Under the pieces are notes generated by a model. That model was not told where the DNA came from, did not search any database, and worked only from the letters and a program-made list of their open reading frames with translations. The translations under genes and the position numbers were made by a program. DNA of 39,682 nucleotides from Candidatus Caenarcanales bacterium (GTDB taxonomy: Bacteria > Cyanobacteriota > Vampirovibrionia > LMEP-6097): NCBI GenBank assembly GCA_013216135.1, contig JABSOS010000026.1, positions 1-39,682 of the forward strand, given 5' to 3'. Of the stretch, positions 8,669-15,982 are shown piece by piece; the first letter of the stretch is position 1; each line of letters opens with the position of its first letter.

Positions 8669-9678
8669 TGAAAAAAATCCAATTATATTTTTCAATAGCA
8701 ATTCTATTTATACTTTACTCGCTCACCATATTTGCTGATAAAGTAGCACCTTATGATCCTATAGAACAGAATCCTATGGCTGGCTACGCCAGCCCACACA
8801 AAGTAAAAATAGATAAAGATGGTTTATATATCTTTGCTCAAAAATATGTCACCAACCAAGAAACATACAAAAAAGAAAGCATAACTACAAACAAAAAATA
8901 TTATTTACAGTTTTTCAAAAAGAATATTAAAGGTGAATTCAAACTCTTTTCTTTAAAAAAAGAAGTGGGTGATAATACTCATATATATTTATTTGGAGCT
9001 GATCAACTTGGTAGAGATCTACTCTCAAGAATAATCCATGGCGCAAAACCCAGTCTAACAATAGGTTTCCTTGGTTTAATAATCATATTTCCGATAGGAG
9101 TTCTCTATGGTGCCATTTCAGCATACTCAGGTCCTATAATCGATAATATAATGATGCGGATAGCTGAAGCTATAATGAGCTTTCCAAGCTTTTATCTCTT
9201 AATAATCCTTGCATCTCTCTTGCCAGCGAGTCTAAGTAATAGTGAAAGGTTCGCTTTAATAACATTTATCCTCTCATTCACTTCCTGGGCAGGTTTAAGT
9301 AGAGTCATTAGGGGGATGTTACTTTCTGTAAAGACTGAAAACTACGTAATAAGCTCTGAATTAATTGGAGATAAATCACTCAACATTATCAATAAACATC
9401 TAATCCCACAAACTTTTAGCTACCTTATCGTAGCTGGAACCCTTGCTGTACCGGGCTTTATAATCGGCGAGTCAGCTTTAAGCTTTTTAGGATTTGGTAT
9501 CAATCAACCAGACCCCAGCTGGGGAAACATCCTTAGTGAAGCGAAAGAACTTAGTAATATCATCACTAAACCTATTTTATTAATACTGCCATCCTCTTTG
9601 ATATTCTTATCAGTTTATAGTTATAACGTCATTGGCGATTATTTAAGAGATAAATTTGATCCTAGAAACAAGTTATAA
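8668..9678 (+). CDS. ABC transporter permease, OppC/DppC type
   Basis: An inner-membrane permease of the peptide/nickel class. After an N-terminal membrane helix and YDPIEQNP there is an exported segment of about 75 residues, then LFGADQLGRDLLSR, which marks the start of the transport domain. Five further hydrophobic segments follow, with the family motif GESALSFLGFG and PDPSWG near the C-terminus. The ATG overlaps the ddl stop. No OppB-like permease, substrate-binding protein or ATPase is in the window, so its partners must be encoded elsewhere. A ligand such as an oligopeptide or muropeptide would suit the ddl context but this is inference. Confidence 0.9.
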   Translation: MKKIQLYFSIAILFILYSLTIFADKVAPYDPIEQNPMAGYASPHKVKIDKDGLYIFAQKYVTNQETYKKESITTNKKYYLQFFKKNIKGEFKLFSLKKEVGDNTHIYLFGADQLGRDLLSRIIHGAKPSLTIGFLGLIIIFPIGVLYGAISAYSGPIIDNIMMRIAEAIMSFPSFYLLIILASLLPASLSNSERFALITFILSFTSWAGLSRVIRGMLLSVKTENYVISSELIGDKSLNIINKHLIPQTFSYLIVAGTLAVPGFIIGESALSFLGFGINQPDPSWGNILSEAKELSNIITKPILLILPSSLIFLSVYSYNVIGDYLRDKFDPRNKL

Positions 9679-9679
9679 T
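9674..9679 (+). promoter_or_regulatory. -10 hexamer for apt, overlapping the permease stop
   Basis: A perfect TATAAT overlaps the stop codon of the permease gene and ends 8 nt before the apt ATG. Transcription from here would begin at or just before the start codon. No good -35 hexamer is seen 16-18 nt upstream. Confidence 0.35.
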
Positions 9680-9687
9680 TTTTACTT

Positions 9688-10245
9688 ATGCAAAACACAC
9701 TTGATATCGAAACCCTAAAAAACAGAGTAATTGACACTATTAGAGAAGTGCCTGACTTCCCTAAAGCTGGTATAAACTTTAAAGATATCACTCCTATCCT
9801 TAAAGATATTGAACTATTTAATGGCATCATAGACCACTTCCACAACGAAGTATTAGATCACTCAATAGATACTATTCTTGGGATAGAATCCAGAGGTTTT
9901 CTGTTTGGAGTTCCTCTAGCAAGTAAATTAAACAAGCCTTTTGCGCCAGTAAGAAAACCTGGGAAACTGCCAGCAGAAACCATTCAAGAAAGTTACACAC
10001 TGGAGTATGGTGAAGATATTTTAGAAGTTCATAAAGATGCTTGTGATTCTAGTTCAGAAAGAAACATTTTAATAGTAGATGATTTACTTGCAACTGGCGG
10101 AACAGCTCTTGCAACATATAACCTAGCGAAAAAACTAGGTGCAGAGAATGTTACACTCATAACGCTAATCGAACTAAGCTTTCTAAATGGAAGAGAGAAA
10201 CTAGAAAAAGCTGGGCTAAATGTGAAATCTATGATTTCATATTAG
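9688..10245 (+). CDS. apt: Adenine phosphoribosyltransferase
   Basis: Purine salvage: adenine plus PRPP gives AMP. The 185-residue protein has the family's N-terminal VPDFPKAGINFKDITP, the substrate region GIESRGFLFG, RKPGKLP, and the PRPP-binding loop ILIVDDLLATGGTA at about 128-141. Length is typical. It starts 9 nt after the permease gene and no Shine-Dalgarno is visible. The following gene starts 2 nt after its stop. Catalytic motifs are complete. Confidence 0.96.
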   Translation: MQNTLDIETLKNRVIDTIREVPDFPKAGINFKDITPILKDIELFNGIIDHFHNEVLDHSIDTILGIESRGFLFGVPLASKLNKPFAPVRKPGKLPAETIQESYTLEYGEDILEVHKDACDSSSERNILIVDDLLATGGTALATYNLAKKLGAENVTLITLIELSFLNGREKLEKAGLNVKSMISY

Positions 10246-10247
10246 TA

Positions 10248-11336
10248 GTGAAAACAGATAATACACATAATCACTCTGCTTATACAAGTAACAGAGCTCA
10301 ACAGAAAATTTATGCAAGAAACTTTCCCAAAGATAAAAAAGGAATAGTTGATAAACTTACGAGCTTAGTAAATGATAAAGCTTCTAATATAAAGGCACAA
10401 AATACAAGAAGTTTAAATCACTTTGAAATCAGCTGGAACGAAGGTTCTAGTAAGCATTTCATAAACATGAAAATTGAAAATATAATATATCCAGGAAACT
10501 GGACTCGAATGACAATTTTCAGAGAAGGGACAGAAATTGGAAATATATACACATTTCAAGAGAATAAAACAGAGGATAATTACAGACAATTAAAACAAGC
10601 TTTGGATCTAATTACCAAGGATACAAATAATCAAAATCACCATCATCATAATTCTTCTTCTAGAGCAAATAGAAGTCATACTCATTGGACCTATAAAAAA
10701 CAGGCTAATCAAAATCAAAGCAATAGCTATAGCTGGTGGGAAACAAATAAAAATAAACAGAGTTACCATCAAAGTAAATACTATTATCATAGAAATCAAT
10801 ATGAAAACAGAAGAAGCCAGAAACAGAATGAAGAAAGTAAGAGAAGACAAGAGCAAAAAAATTACCATAGCTACCAAGCAAATTGGTCAAAAAATCGTGA
10901 AAACATGAGCGTGAAGCGTGGCAGTAACACAGCAGAAAAGCTTTTCCATGAAGCTTTAAAAGAAGGAACTCTAGTCCTTTTTAATCTTGAACCGGTATTA
11001 GATGACTTTGAAAGATCAGTAAAGAAGAAAATAGGCTTAAGCGATAAACAGCTTAGAAATCAGGAGGGGATTCCATATTTCAAAATGAAACTATTTATAA
11101 ACGAACTTAAAGAATTTCTTCACTTAGACAGAAATGCTACACCAACTGATCTAAAACGAGTAGTCACAAAGTTAATGAGAATGAAAAATATTACTGACCA
11201 ACCATCAGTAATGAAATTTCTAGACTATTTAGGTGAAGATGCTAAAGCTAGTCGCCTGAATTCACTAAGAAAAATATTTGACTATCGTTTGATACTAAGA
11301 AACTTCCTTTCGAGCAAAGAGTATATGGATAGATGA
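10248..11336 (+). CDS. Unknown protein with H/N/Q/Y-rich middle region
   Basis: 362 residues from a GTG 2 nt after the apt stop. Three parts can be seen. Residues 20-125 look folded, with alternating strands and an aromatic motif (YPGNWTRM). Residues about 125-225 are of low complexity, rich in His, Asn, Gln, Tyr, Ser and Arg, with a run of four His, NSYSWWETN and KYYYHRNQY, a composition typical of disordered prion-like segments. Residues 230-362 are helical (LFHEALKEGT, then FLDYLGEDAK). There are no cysteines, signal peptide or membrane helices. The basic, aromatic middle could bind nucleic acid or drive assembly, which is inference. I recognise no family. Confidence 0.75.
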   Translation: MKTDNTHNHSAYTSNRAQQKIYARNFPKDKKGIVDKLTSLVNDKASNIKAQNTRSLNHFEISWNEGSSKHFINMKIENIIYPGNWTRMTIFREGTEIGNIYTFQENKTEDNYRQLKQALDLITKDTNNQNHHHHNSSSRANRSHTHWTYKKQANQNQSNSYSWWETNKNKQSYHQSKYYYHRNQYENRRSQKQNEESKRRQEQKNYHSYQANWSKNRENMSVKRGSNTAEKLFHEALKEGTLVLFNLEPVLDDFERSVKKKIGLSDKQLRNQEGIPYFKMKLFINELKEFLHLDRNATPTDLKRVVTKLMRMKNITDQPSVMKFLDYLGEDAKASRLNSLRKIFDYRLILRNFLSSKEYMDR

Positions 11337-11409
11337 AACCGCCAAATTTCCTAAAAATAAGGTAATAAGAATCTTACTTTCGAGGCAGTAGCCAGTTCGG
11401 ACAAAAAAT

Positions 11410-11433
11410 ATAATTTCAATAAATTGAAATTAT
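11410..11433. promoter_or_regulatory. Perfect 24-bp palindrome
   Basis: ATAATTTCAAT, two As, then ATTGAAATTAT: perfect 11-bp arms around a 2-bp centre. This geometry fits a dimeric DNA-binding protein better than a terminator, since it has no GC pairs to speak of and no following T-run. It lies 74 bp after the end of the upstream gene and about 45 bp before the structured RNA candidate. The rest of 11337-11478 holds no gene that I can see, only short hairpins such as GGC-AGTA-GCC near 11384. Confidence 0.45.
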
Positions 11434-11478
11434 TCCAAAGCTCAAACCGATAAGCAAGCTTCATATCACTCTTATTAT

Positions 11479-11646
11479 TAGGAAATCTCCAAGGTCAATT
11501 TTGTCAATGGAAGCCGAATCAATACAAGTTTAAATTTTTTGAGTATCGACTAGCAGTTCTAATGAACTGCATAGAATAGAACGATCCTAAATTTAAACTT
11601 GTATTGATTCGGATTAATTTACTGCTTGAACTTTGGAGGTTTCCTA
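11479..11646 (+). ncRNA. Rod-like structured RNA candidate, 6S RNA-like
   Basis: About 168 nt that fold into one long rod. The closing stem pairs 11479-11498 with 11626-11646 (20 pairs, one bulged A at 11629). Then comes an open bubble (11499-11513 facing 11613-11625), a perfect 24-bp stem (11514-11537 with 11589-11612), and an apical loop holding a small hairpin GCAGTTC-TAAT-GAACTGC (11553-11570). Both departures from Watson-Crick in the closing stem (486/639 and 493/632) are G-U on the plus strand but would be A-C on the minus strand, which favours a plus-strand RNA. Size and the stem-bubble-stem plan match 6S RNA, which traps RNA polymerase by imitating an open promoter. The unbroken 24-bp stem is unusual for 6S. 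A foldback MITE is the main alternative. Confidence 0.45.
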
Positions 11647-11682
11647 TAAATACCTTTATTTACTGATTTTAATAATTTATGT

Positions 11683-11697
11683 GGAGGAATAATGTAA
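11683..11697 (+). promoter_or_regulatory. GGAGG followed by ATG-TAA start-stop element
   Basis: A strong Shine-Dalgarno (GGAGG, 11683-11687) is placed correctly for an ATG at 11692-11694 that is followed at once by TAA (11695-11697). The real gene starts at ATG 11708 in another frame, 20 nt from the GGAGG, too far for normal use, with only a weak GTGAG in front. No in-frame upstream start exists because TGA occurs at 11699-11701. Ribosomes loaded at the start-stop could reinitiate 11 nt downstream. Confidence 0.45.
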
Positions 11698-11707
11698 GTG
11701 AGAAATT

Positions 11708-13531
11708 ATGCGAAAGTCCATCAATACATTCATACTAATTCCATATATCACTATTGCACTATTATTGGCAAGTCTAAGCTCAGTAAATGCAAAATTCATA
11801 GACCTAGAATGTAAAGACGGTGATTGTTCTATTAACGCAAAAATAGATGATAAGGATTTAAATCTAGATTTTAAAGAAGATACTGAAATAGTTCAGCTAA
11901 GGCTAAGTAAAACGCTTATCGGTGACCATATAAGTGAAGATAAAGCTTTAAAAGTAACTATATTTAATGGAGCAGTTGCAGATGGAGACATACTTTCATC
12001 TACAACTATAGATTTAAGAAGCATAAAGAATAAAAACAAAAGAGTTCCATTAGACTTCATAGTCCCTAAATTTGCAGGTGAAAAAGAGCTATATATAGAA
12101 TTAACTGATATCGATCATCAACTAATAGTTTTGTATAGAGTATTTATAAACGGTTTAGAAAAAGGTTTAGAAGATGAATTTACGACTATAGATCCAGAAG
12201 ATGTAGTAATCATCGATAAGAAAGATTGCTCTAATTTCAAAAATTTCTGGGATCGAATCGAATGTAATAATGATGAATTAGTTTTAGAAAGGCTAGCATT
12301 TGAACTAGATCACAATGTTGAGTCAGGTGAAAGTTTTATCGTTAAAGATGAACTTGGAAATTATATAGTTAAAATCCCATCAGCGCACCTAGTTGAAGCA
12401 AGCATTGAAGCCCAAAGAGTTATAGATGCTGAGAAAGAAGCTGAGCGAATAGCAGCAGAGGAGCTTGCTAGAGAGAATGGCACTTTCGTAGAAGAGAAAA
12501 GCTCCAATCTAAGTTTTGTTAATGGCAGACTTCAATATCAAGAAGATAATTTAAAAGTCGATATTCCAAACTACAATGATATAAATTCATACGCAAGAGG
12601 AATCTATGAAGGAAGAATAGCTAGATTAGAAGGTATCATAGGAGAGCTATCAAAAAAATTAGGTGTTGTTGTTGAACAGATAAAAGAACCTGAAACACCG
12701 CCTGAAGAAGATTCTTCTAACAATGAAACAAATACTGAAGAGGGTACAACTCCAGAAGAACCTGTAGATGAAACATATACTATGGCAAAAATTGCATTCT
12801 CCATTAATAAAGTAATAGATTCATTTAATGGCATACTCTTTAAAGTAAGAAGAGAAAGCGATAATAGTATTCTAGACGCAGGTTATAACAATCAAGGCAG
12901 ATTAAACTTAGGTCAAATAAGAAGATTCTGCAAAGATACCAATTGCTTTGTTACTACATGGTTTGAGCAAGTTGCATCACTGAACCCAGCTTATCAAACA
13001 TCTCCAGAGAAGCAACCTATGTTTAACTTTACTAATAAGCCATACGGTATCAAATTCGATACTTTAAGGTTCTTTAACTTAGACGATAGTAATTTAATAA
13101 ACACAGTTGAATCAAGTAAAAAAGACTTTATCATTAAATTTGCAACAGGAACAGAAGTTGATACTAGACAGGTCATCTTTGAAGAAGGTGGAACCACAAA
13201 TGGTTTAAATATTTACATAGAAAATGGTCAAATCTATTGGTCTATCTGGTCTCAAAGCACTGGCTGGTCTTATACATATATCAGCACTGCGATTGGACCT
13301 AATCAGGAACACACTCTTAGATTTCACTATGATGGTACTGAAGGTTTCTTAGAAGCTTACCTTGATGGACAGAGAATTAAGAGAGTACTTGCTGGTGAGA
13401 AATTAGCTAAACACACTGGTAATAATGGTATAGGCGCGCAAGTAGAACATTCATACTACTTAACAGGAAGAGATTCTAGAATGGAAGACTTTGCGTTTAA
13501 GGGAACTATTATGGAGTTTATTTATTATTAG
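11708..13531 (+). CDS. Secreted protein with C-terminal LamG/arabinofuranosidase-like lectin domain
   Basis: 607 residues. A Sec signal peptide (MRKSINTF, hydrophobic core, SSVNA before KFIDLE) is followed by a beta-rich N-terminal domain with two close cysteine pairs, an Ala/Glu-rich coiled coil (about 235-262), a second coiled coil (about 300-322), a Pro/Glu/Thr linker (about 325-355) and a C-terminal jelly-roll domain of about 250 residues. That domain has VRRESDNSILDAGY, a later CFVTTWFEQ and QPMFNF, the pattern of concanavalin A-like modules related to the AbfB catalytic fold and LamG. No hydrolase active site could be confirmed. It is probably an exported adhesin or glycan-binding surface protein. 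Its leader holds the start-stop element described separately. Confidence 0.85.
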   Translation: MRKSINTFILIPYITIALLLASLSSVNAKFIDLECKDGDCSINAKIDDKDLNLDFKEDTEIVQLRLSKTLIGDHISEDKALKVTIFNGAVADGDILSSTTIDLRSIKNKNKRVPLDFIVPKFAGEKELYIELTDIDHQLIVLYRVFINGLEKGLEDEFTTIDPEDVVIIDKKDCSNFKNFWDRIECNNDELVLERLAFELDHNVESGESFIVKDELGNYIVKIPSAHLVEASIEAQRVIDAEKEAERIAAEELARENGTFVEEKSSNLSFVNGRLQYQEDNLKVDIPNYNDINSYARGIYEGRIARLEGIIGELSKKLGVVVEQIKEPETPPEEDSSNNETNTEEGTTPEEPVDETYTMAKIAFSINKVIDSFNGILFKVRRESDNSILDAGYNNQGRLNLGQIRRFCKDTNCFVTTWFEQVASLNPAYQTSPEKQPMFNFTNKPYGIKFDTLRFFNLDDSNLINTVESSKKDFIIKFATGTEVDTRQVIFEEGGTTNGLNIYIENGQIYWSIWSQSTGWSYTYISTAIGPNQEHTLRFHYDGTEGFLEAYLDGQRIKRVLAGEKLAKHTGNNGIGAQVEHSYYLTGRDSRMEDFAFKGTIMEFIYY

Positions 13532-13581
13532 ACTATGCTCAATAATTGCAGGAAGACATATTAAATCTTTGCTTACATTTT

Positions 13582-14052
13582 TTAAATTTCTTTTAAAATA
13601 CTAGTATCAACAAAACTAATTTTGTTAATTTTATCTGTTTCGCTTTCGTCAAAATAAACTCTAATCATTTGATTCTTACCATAATTACCTTGGTTTTCGT
13701 CACTTAGTCCAAATACCAATGAATTTTCATAAAGCAAAGCAGATTGCTTCTGCTTATTAGCTTTTTTTAATTTAATCATATCATCTTCTAATATAATCTC
13801 ATCTCCACCTATTTTTTGTTTATCATATTCTTTGCCTGATAATTGTTCCAATATATTTCTCGTTTTAAATGTAGCTTCTTTAATTTCTTTGGTAGGAATA
13901 TTTTTCAAACCATCTCCAGCAAAAGTACTTCTTTGTTTATCACCTGATTCTTTAACTAATAAATCTATCCATTTATAGAAACCATTTGCTCTATCACTTG
14001 GATATATTTCTGAAAATAATTGTTGCACCTGATTAGAAATTGCTTGAGACAT
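13582..14052 (-). CDS. Unknown small soluble protein
   Basis: 156 residues from an ATG at 14052. The N-terminal half is helical (NQVQQLFSEIYPSDR, YKWIDLLVKE) and the C-terminal half more beta-like (ALLYENSLVFGL, MIRVYFDESE). There are no cysteines, signal peptide or membrane helices. It has its own promoter with a consensus -35, so it is not simply the last gene of the operon upstream. I recognise no family. Confidence 0.7.
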   Translation of the reverse strand: MSQAISNQVQQLFSEIYPSDRANGFYKWIDLLVKESGDKQRSTFAGDGLKNIPTKEIKEATFKTRNILEQLSGKEYDKQKIGGDEIILEDDMIKLKKANKQKQSALLYENSLVFGLSDENQGNYGKNQMIRVYFDESETDKINKISFVDTSILKEI

Positions 14053-14060
14053 TTAATCAT

Positions 14061-14088
14061 ATTATCTTAATTAGGCTGATTCTGTCAA
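14061..14088 (-). promoter_or_regulatory. Sigma-70-type promoter for the 14052 gene, leaderless
   Basis: On the minus strand a perfect TTGACA (complement at 14083-14088) is followed after 16 nt by GATAAT (14061-14066). The ATG lies 8 nt beyond the -10, exactly where transcription should start, so the mRNA is predicted to be leaderless. There is no Shine-Dalgarno. Confidence 0.6.
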
Positions 14089-14095
14089 TAGATAT

Positions 14096-14395
14096 TTAAT
14101 ACTGCTTAAAATCTCTTAAAATACCACGTTTATCATAACGCTTTTCGAGACCAGTTTTTTTACCATTCGTGAAGTGAGTGATCTGCTTGATGGTTTTCCC
14201 ATCTTTAAAATATTTATATCTGGTACCGTGCAAAATTCCATTTTTATATGAAGCTTTTTCTTTTAAAACGCTCCCCTTATAATAAGAAAGAATTTCACCA
14301 TTAAGATTCTGCTTCTTAGCTAAACATGGATTAAAGAAAACACATAAAAGAAGTAAAGCAATTAATTTCACAGATTTATAATACACAACCAGCAT
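14096..14395 (-). CDS. Small exported protein with MORN/YwqK-like repeats
   Basis: 99 residues. A hydrophobic N-terminal signal (VKLIALLLLCVFF) leads to cleavage near CLA-KKQ. The mature part contains three repeats of the antitoxin YwqK/MORN type: LNGEILSYYKGSVLKEKASY, NGILHGTRYKYFKDGK and NGKKTGLEKRYDKRG, each a short beta hairpin with Gly and aromatic residues. Its first 20 bases overlap the end of the M48 protease gene, so the two are translationally linked. The role is unknown; MORN-type repeats often mediate protein or membrane contacts. Confidence 0.7.
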   Translation of the reverse strand: MLVVYYKSVKLIALLLLCVFFNPCLAKKQNLNGEILSYYKGSVLKEKASYKNGILHGTRYKYFKDGKTIKQITHFTNGKKTGLEKRYDKRGILRDFKQY

Positions 14396-15233
14396 CCTTT
14401 ATTAAAGCTGTTAAGTAAGCTTTTCTTTTAGAGGTTAGTGGGTGAGATCTAGCGTAAGCAAAGAGTTTTGATTCTTTTCTACCTTTAGAAATCAAATTAA
14501 AAATCTCAAGTTTACCTGGGGTTTTACAGTAAAGCTTATTCATCAAATCAATTGCAAACAAATCAGCATTACGCTCTAAGCTTCTACTATAAGCAGATCC
14601 AGCAGTACTGTTAACAAGACCAGCAGGGTTTACACCGATAAACGCACCAGCTATAGCTCCAGCAATACCTATACCACCGCGAACTCCCATATTCTTAGCA
14701 ACATGCTTACGTTCAATATGACCAAGCTCATGCGCAACTATCATTGCGATACCAGCTTCACTTTTAATTCTATGAAAAACTGCACTATGCATAGTAAGCT
14801 TACGACCTAAAGTTGCAAATGCATTTAGGTTAGGATCACTAATAATATTGTAGGTATAGTAATTCCTATCTCTATTAAGAGCTTTCGTAAATTTCTGAAC
14901 AATTCTATCTAACTGCTGTTCATGAGCTTCAGTAAAAGTTGAGAGTCTTTTGATTTCTTCTGCGCGCTTTTTACGAGCTGCTATAAGCTTCTTCTTAGCT
15001 TCAATCTTTGCTAATTTTTTATCTCTTTTCTTTTTTAATTTAGCTTCCTTCTTTGCAAGTTTAGCTGCTTTCTTCGCTTCCTTTTTAGCAAGCTTAGCTT
15101 CATTTTTTACAATTCTAGCTTTATACTTAGCTTCTTTAGCAGCTATCTCTTCAGGGGTATCAGCTGCTAAAGCTACAGATAAATTAGCTCCAAAACCTAT
15201 AACGAAAACTAATATCAGTATCTTTTTTATCAT
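14376..15233 (-). CDS. Exported M48-family zinc metalloprotease with K/A-rich helix
   Basis: 285 residues. A signal peptide (cleavage near ALA at 21-23) is followed by an extreme Lys/Ala/Glu-rich stretch (about 32-95) expected to form a single charged helix, then an M48 peptidase domain. Zinc site: HELGH at 168-172 with the third ligand E220 in SLERNADLFA, plus the family's SHPLTSKRKAYL near 263-274. A Gly/Ala-rich segment at about 184-208 may contact membrane. The domain resembles the periplasmic BepA/LoiP/YfgC group, which handles outer-membrane protein assembly. Length is short for that group and no TPR domain is present. The upstream gene overlaps it through ATGA. Peptidase identification is firm, substrate unknown. 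Confidence 0.9.
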   Translation of the reverse strand: MIKKILILVFVIGFGANLSVALAADTPEEIAAKEAKYKARIVKNEAKLAKKEAKKAAKLAKKEAKLKKKRDKKLAKIEAKKKLIAARKKRAEEIKRLSTFTEAHEQQLDRIVQKFTKALNRDRNYYTYNIISDPNLNAFATLGRKLTMHSAVFHRIKSEAGIAMIVAHELGHIERKHVAKNMGVRGGIGIAGAIAGAFIGVNPAGLVNSTAGSAYSRSLERNADLFAIDLMNKLYCKTPGKLEIFNLISKGRKESKLFAYARSHPLTSKRKAYLTALIKDAGCVL

Positions 15234-15931
15234 CTTAAATTTTTTAACTCTCTTCTAATTTCTTTATACTTAACTTTGCCAAAAGCTGGCTTATACTTTT
15301 CATGACTTATTAATATTTCGATATCTTCACCTTTTCCAGCGATGCAGTTAATGTCATAAGTTTGACCAAAAGCAGGGTAATTAACATCAAAAGTCCTATC
15401 AACACTAGAAAAACTATAATTATAAAGAACATCTATATAATCAAAATCAAAAGCTTCTACTTTAAAAACCTTCTTAGGCTTGCAGGCAATATCTCGGGTT
15501 TGTTTATTAACAATAGCGACAGATTTTATCTCTTCAGGGTTATGTATCGAACCTAAATCAGAAATAATCATCCTCGGGATAACCAGCAGCATCAAATCAT
15601 CACTTTTATCCCATGGTTTTAAACTTAGTTTTTGATATTGCTCTTCTAGCAGTTCTAACTCTAAATCAAGTGGATCTTTCTTCTTTCTTTTTTGTTTATC
15701 AATCCTTTTCTGAACTTTATAATTAAAGTAAGCTAAAGCCTGCTCTCTAAGTTTAGGAGTAATCCAAATCGCTTGATAAACAATAGCGTAAAGAGATGAC
15801 CAACTTGGCTCTTTATCTGGATAGCTTATATATTTTGAAAATTTAGGCTTCTTTACTTTCTGGTTACTAGCATTTACTTCAGCTGAGCTGAAGAAACTTA
15901 TAAAAACCAAAAGTATAATTAATCGGCACAT
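15230..15931 (-). CDS. Exported protein of unknown function, first gene of M48 operon
   Basis: I use the ATG at 15931 rather than the TTG at 15943. It gives 233 residues with a Sec signal (MCRLIILLVF..., cleavage near EVNA). The mature protein has a Trp/Tyr-rich start (EPSWSSLYAIVYQAIW), a charged helix (KVQKRIDKQKRKKKDP to about residue 100), then a beta-rich C-terminal domain with cysteines at IACKPKK and INCIAGKG that could form a disulfide. Its stop overlaps the protease start (ATGA), so the two exported proteins are probably made together and may act together. TATTAT lies 13 nt before the ATG. No family recognised. Confidence 0.75.
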   Translation of the reverse strand: MCRLIILLVFISFFSSAEVNASNQKVKKPKFSKYISYPDKEPSWSSLYAIVYQAIWITPKLREQALAYFNYKVQKRIDKQKRKKKDPLDLELELLEEQYQKLSLKPWDKSDDLMLLVIPRMIISDLGSIHNPEEIKSVAIVNKQTRDIACKPKKVFKVEAFDFDYIDVLYNYSFSSVDRTFDVNYPAFGQTYDINCIAGKGEDIEILISHEKYKPAFGKVKYKEIRRELKNLR

Positions 15932-15982
15932 CGATTCAATCAAAATAATATCACGAATCTGTAATCTAATAAAATTGAAGAA

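Noticed and set aside
10620..10880. Minus-strand hydrophobic open frames (89 and 61 residues)
   Set aside because: They are complements of the Asn/Gln/His/Tyr-rich codons of the plus-strand gene; no start signals or family resemblance.
11412..11432. Intrinsic terminator after the H/N/Q/Y-rich protein gene
   Set aside because: The palindrome has a 2-nt centre, almost no GC pairs and no T-run.
11479..11646. Foldback MITE with TA target duplication
   Set aside because: Kept only as an alternative: there is no second copy in the window, and both closing-stem mismatches are G-U on one strand, which favours an RNA gene.
11479..11646. Retron-type msr/msd RNA
   Set aside because: No reverse transcriptase is encoded anywhere nearby.
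14950..15258. Long plus-strand open frame rich in Ala, Ser, Phe and Leu, looking like a membrane protein
   Set aside because: It is the antisense shadow of the Lys/Ala-rich helix of the M48 protease; the sense frame has a signal peptide, zinc motif and operon overlaps.
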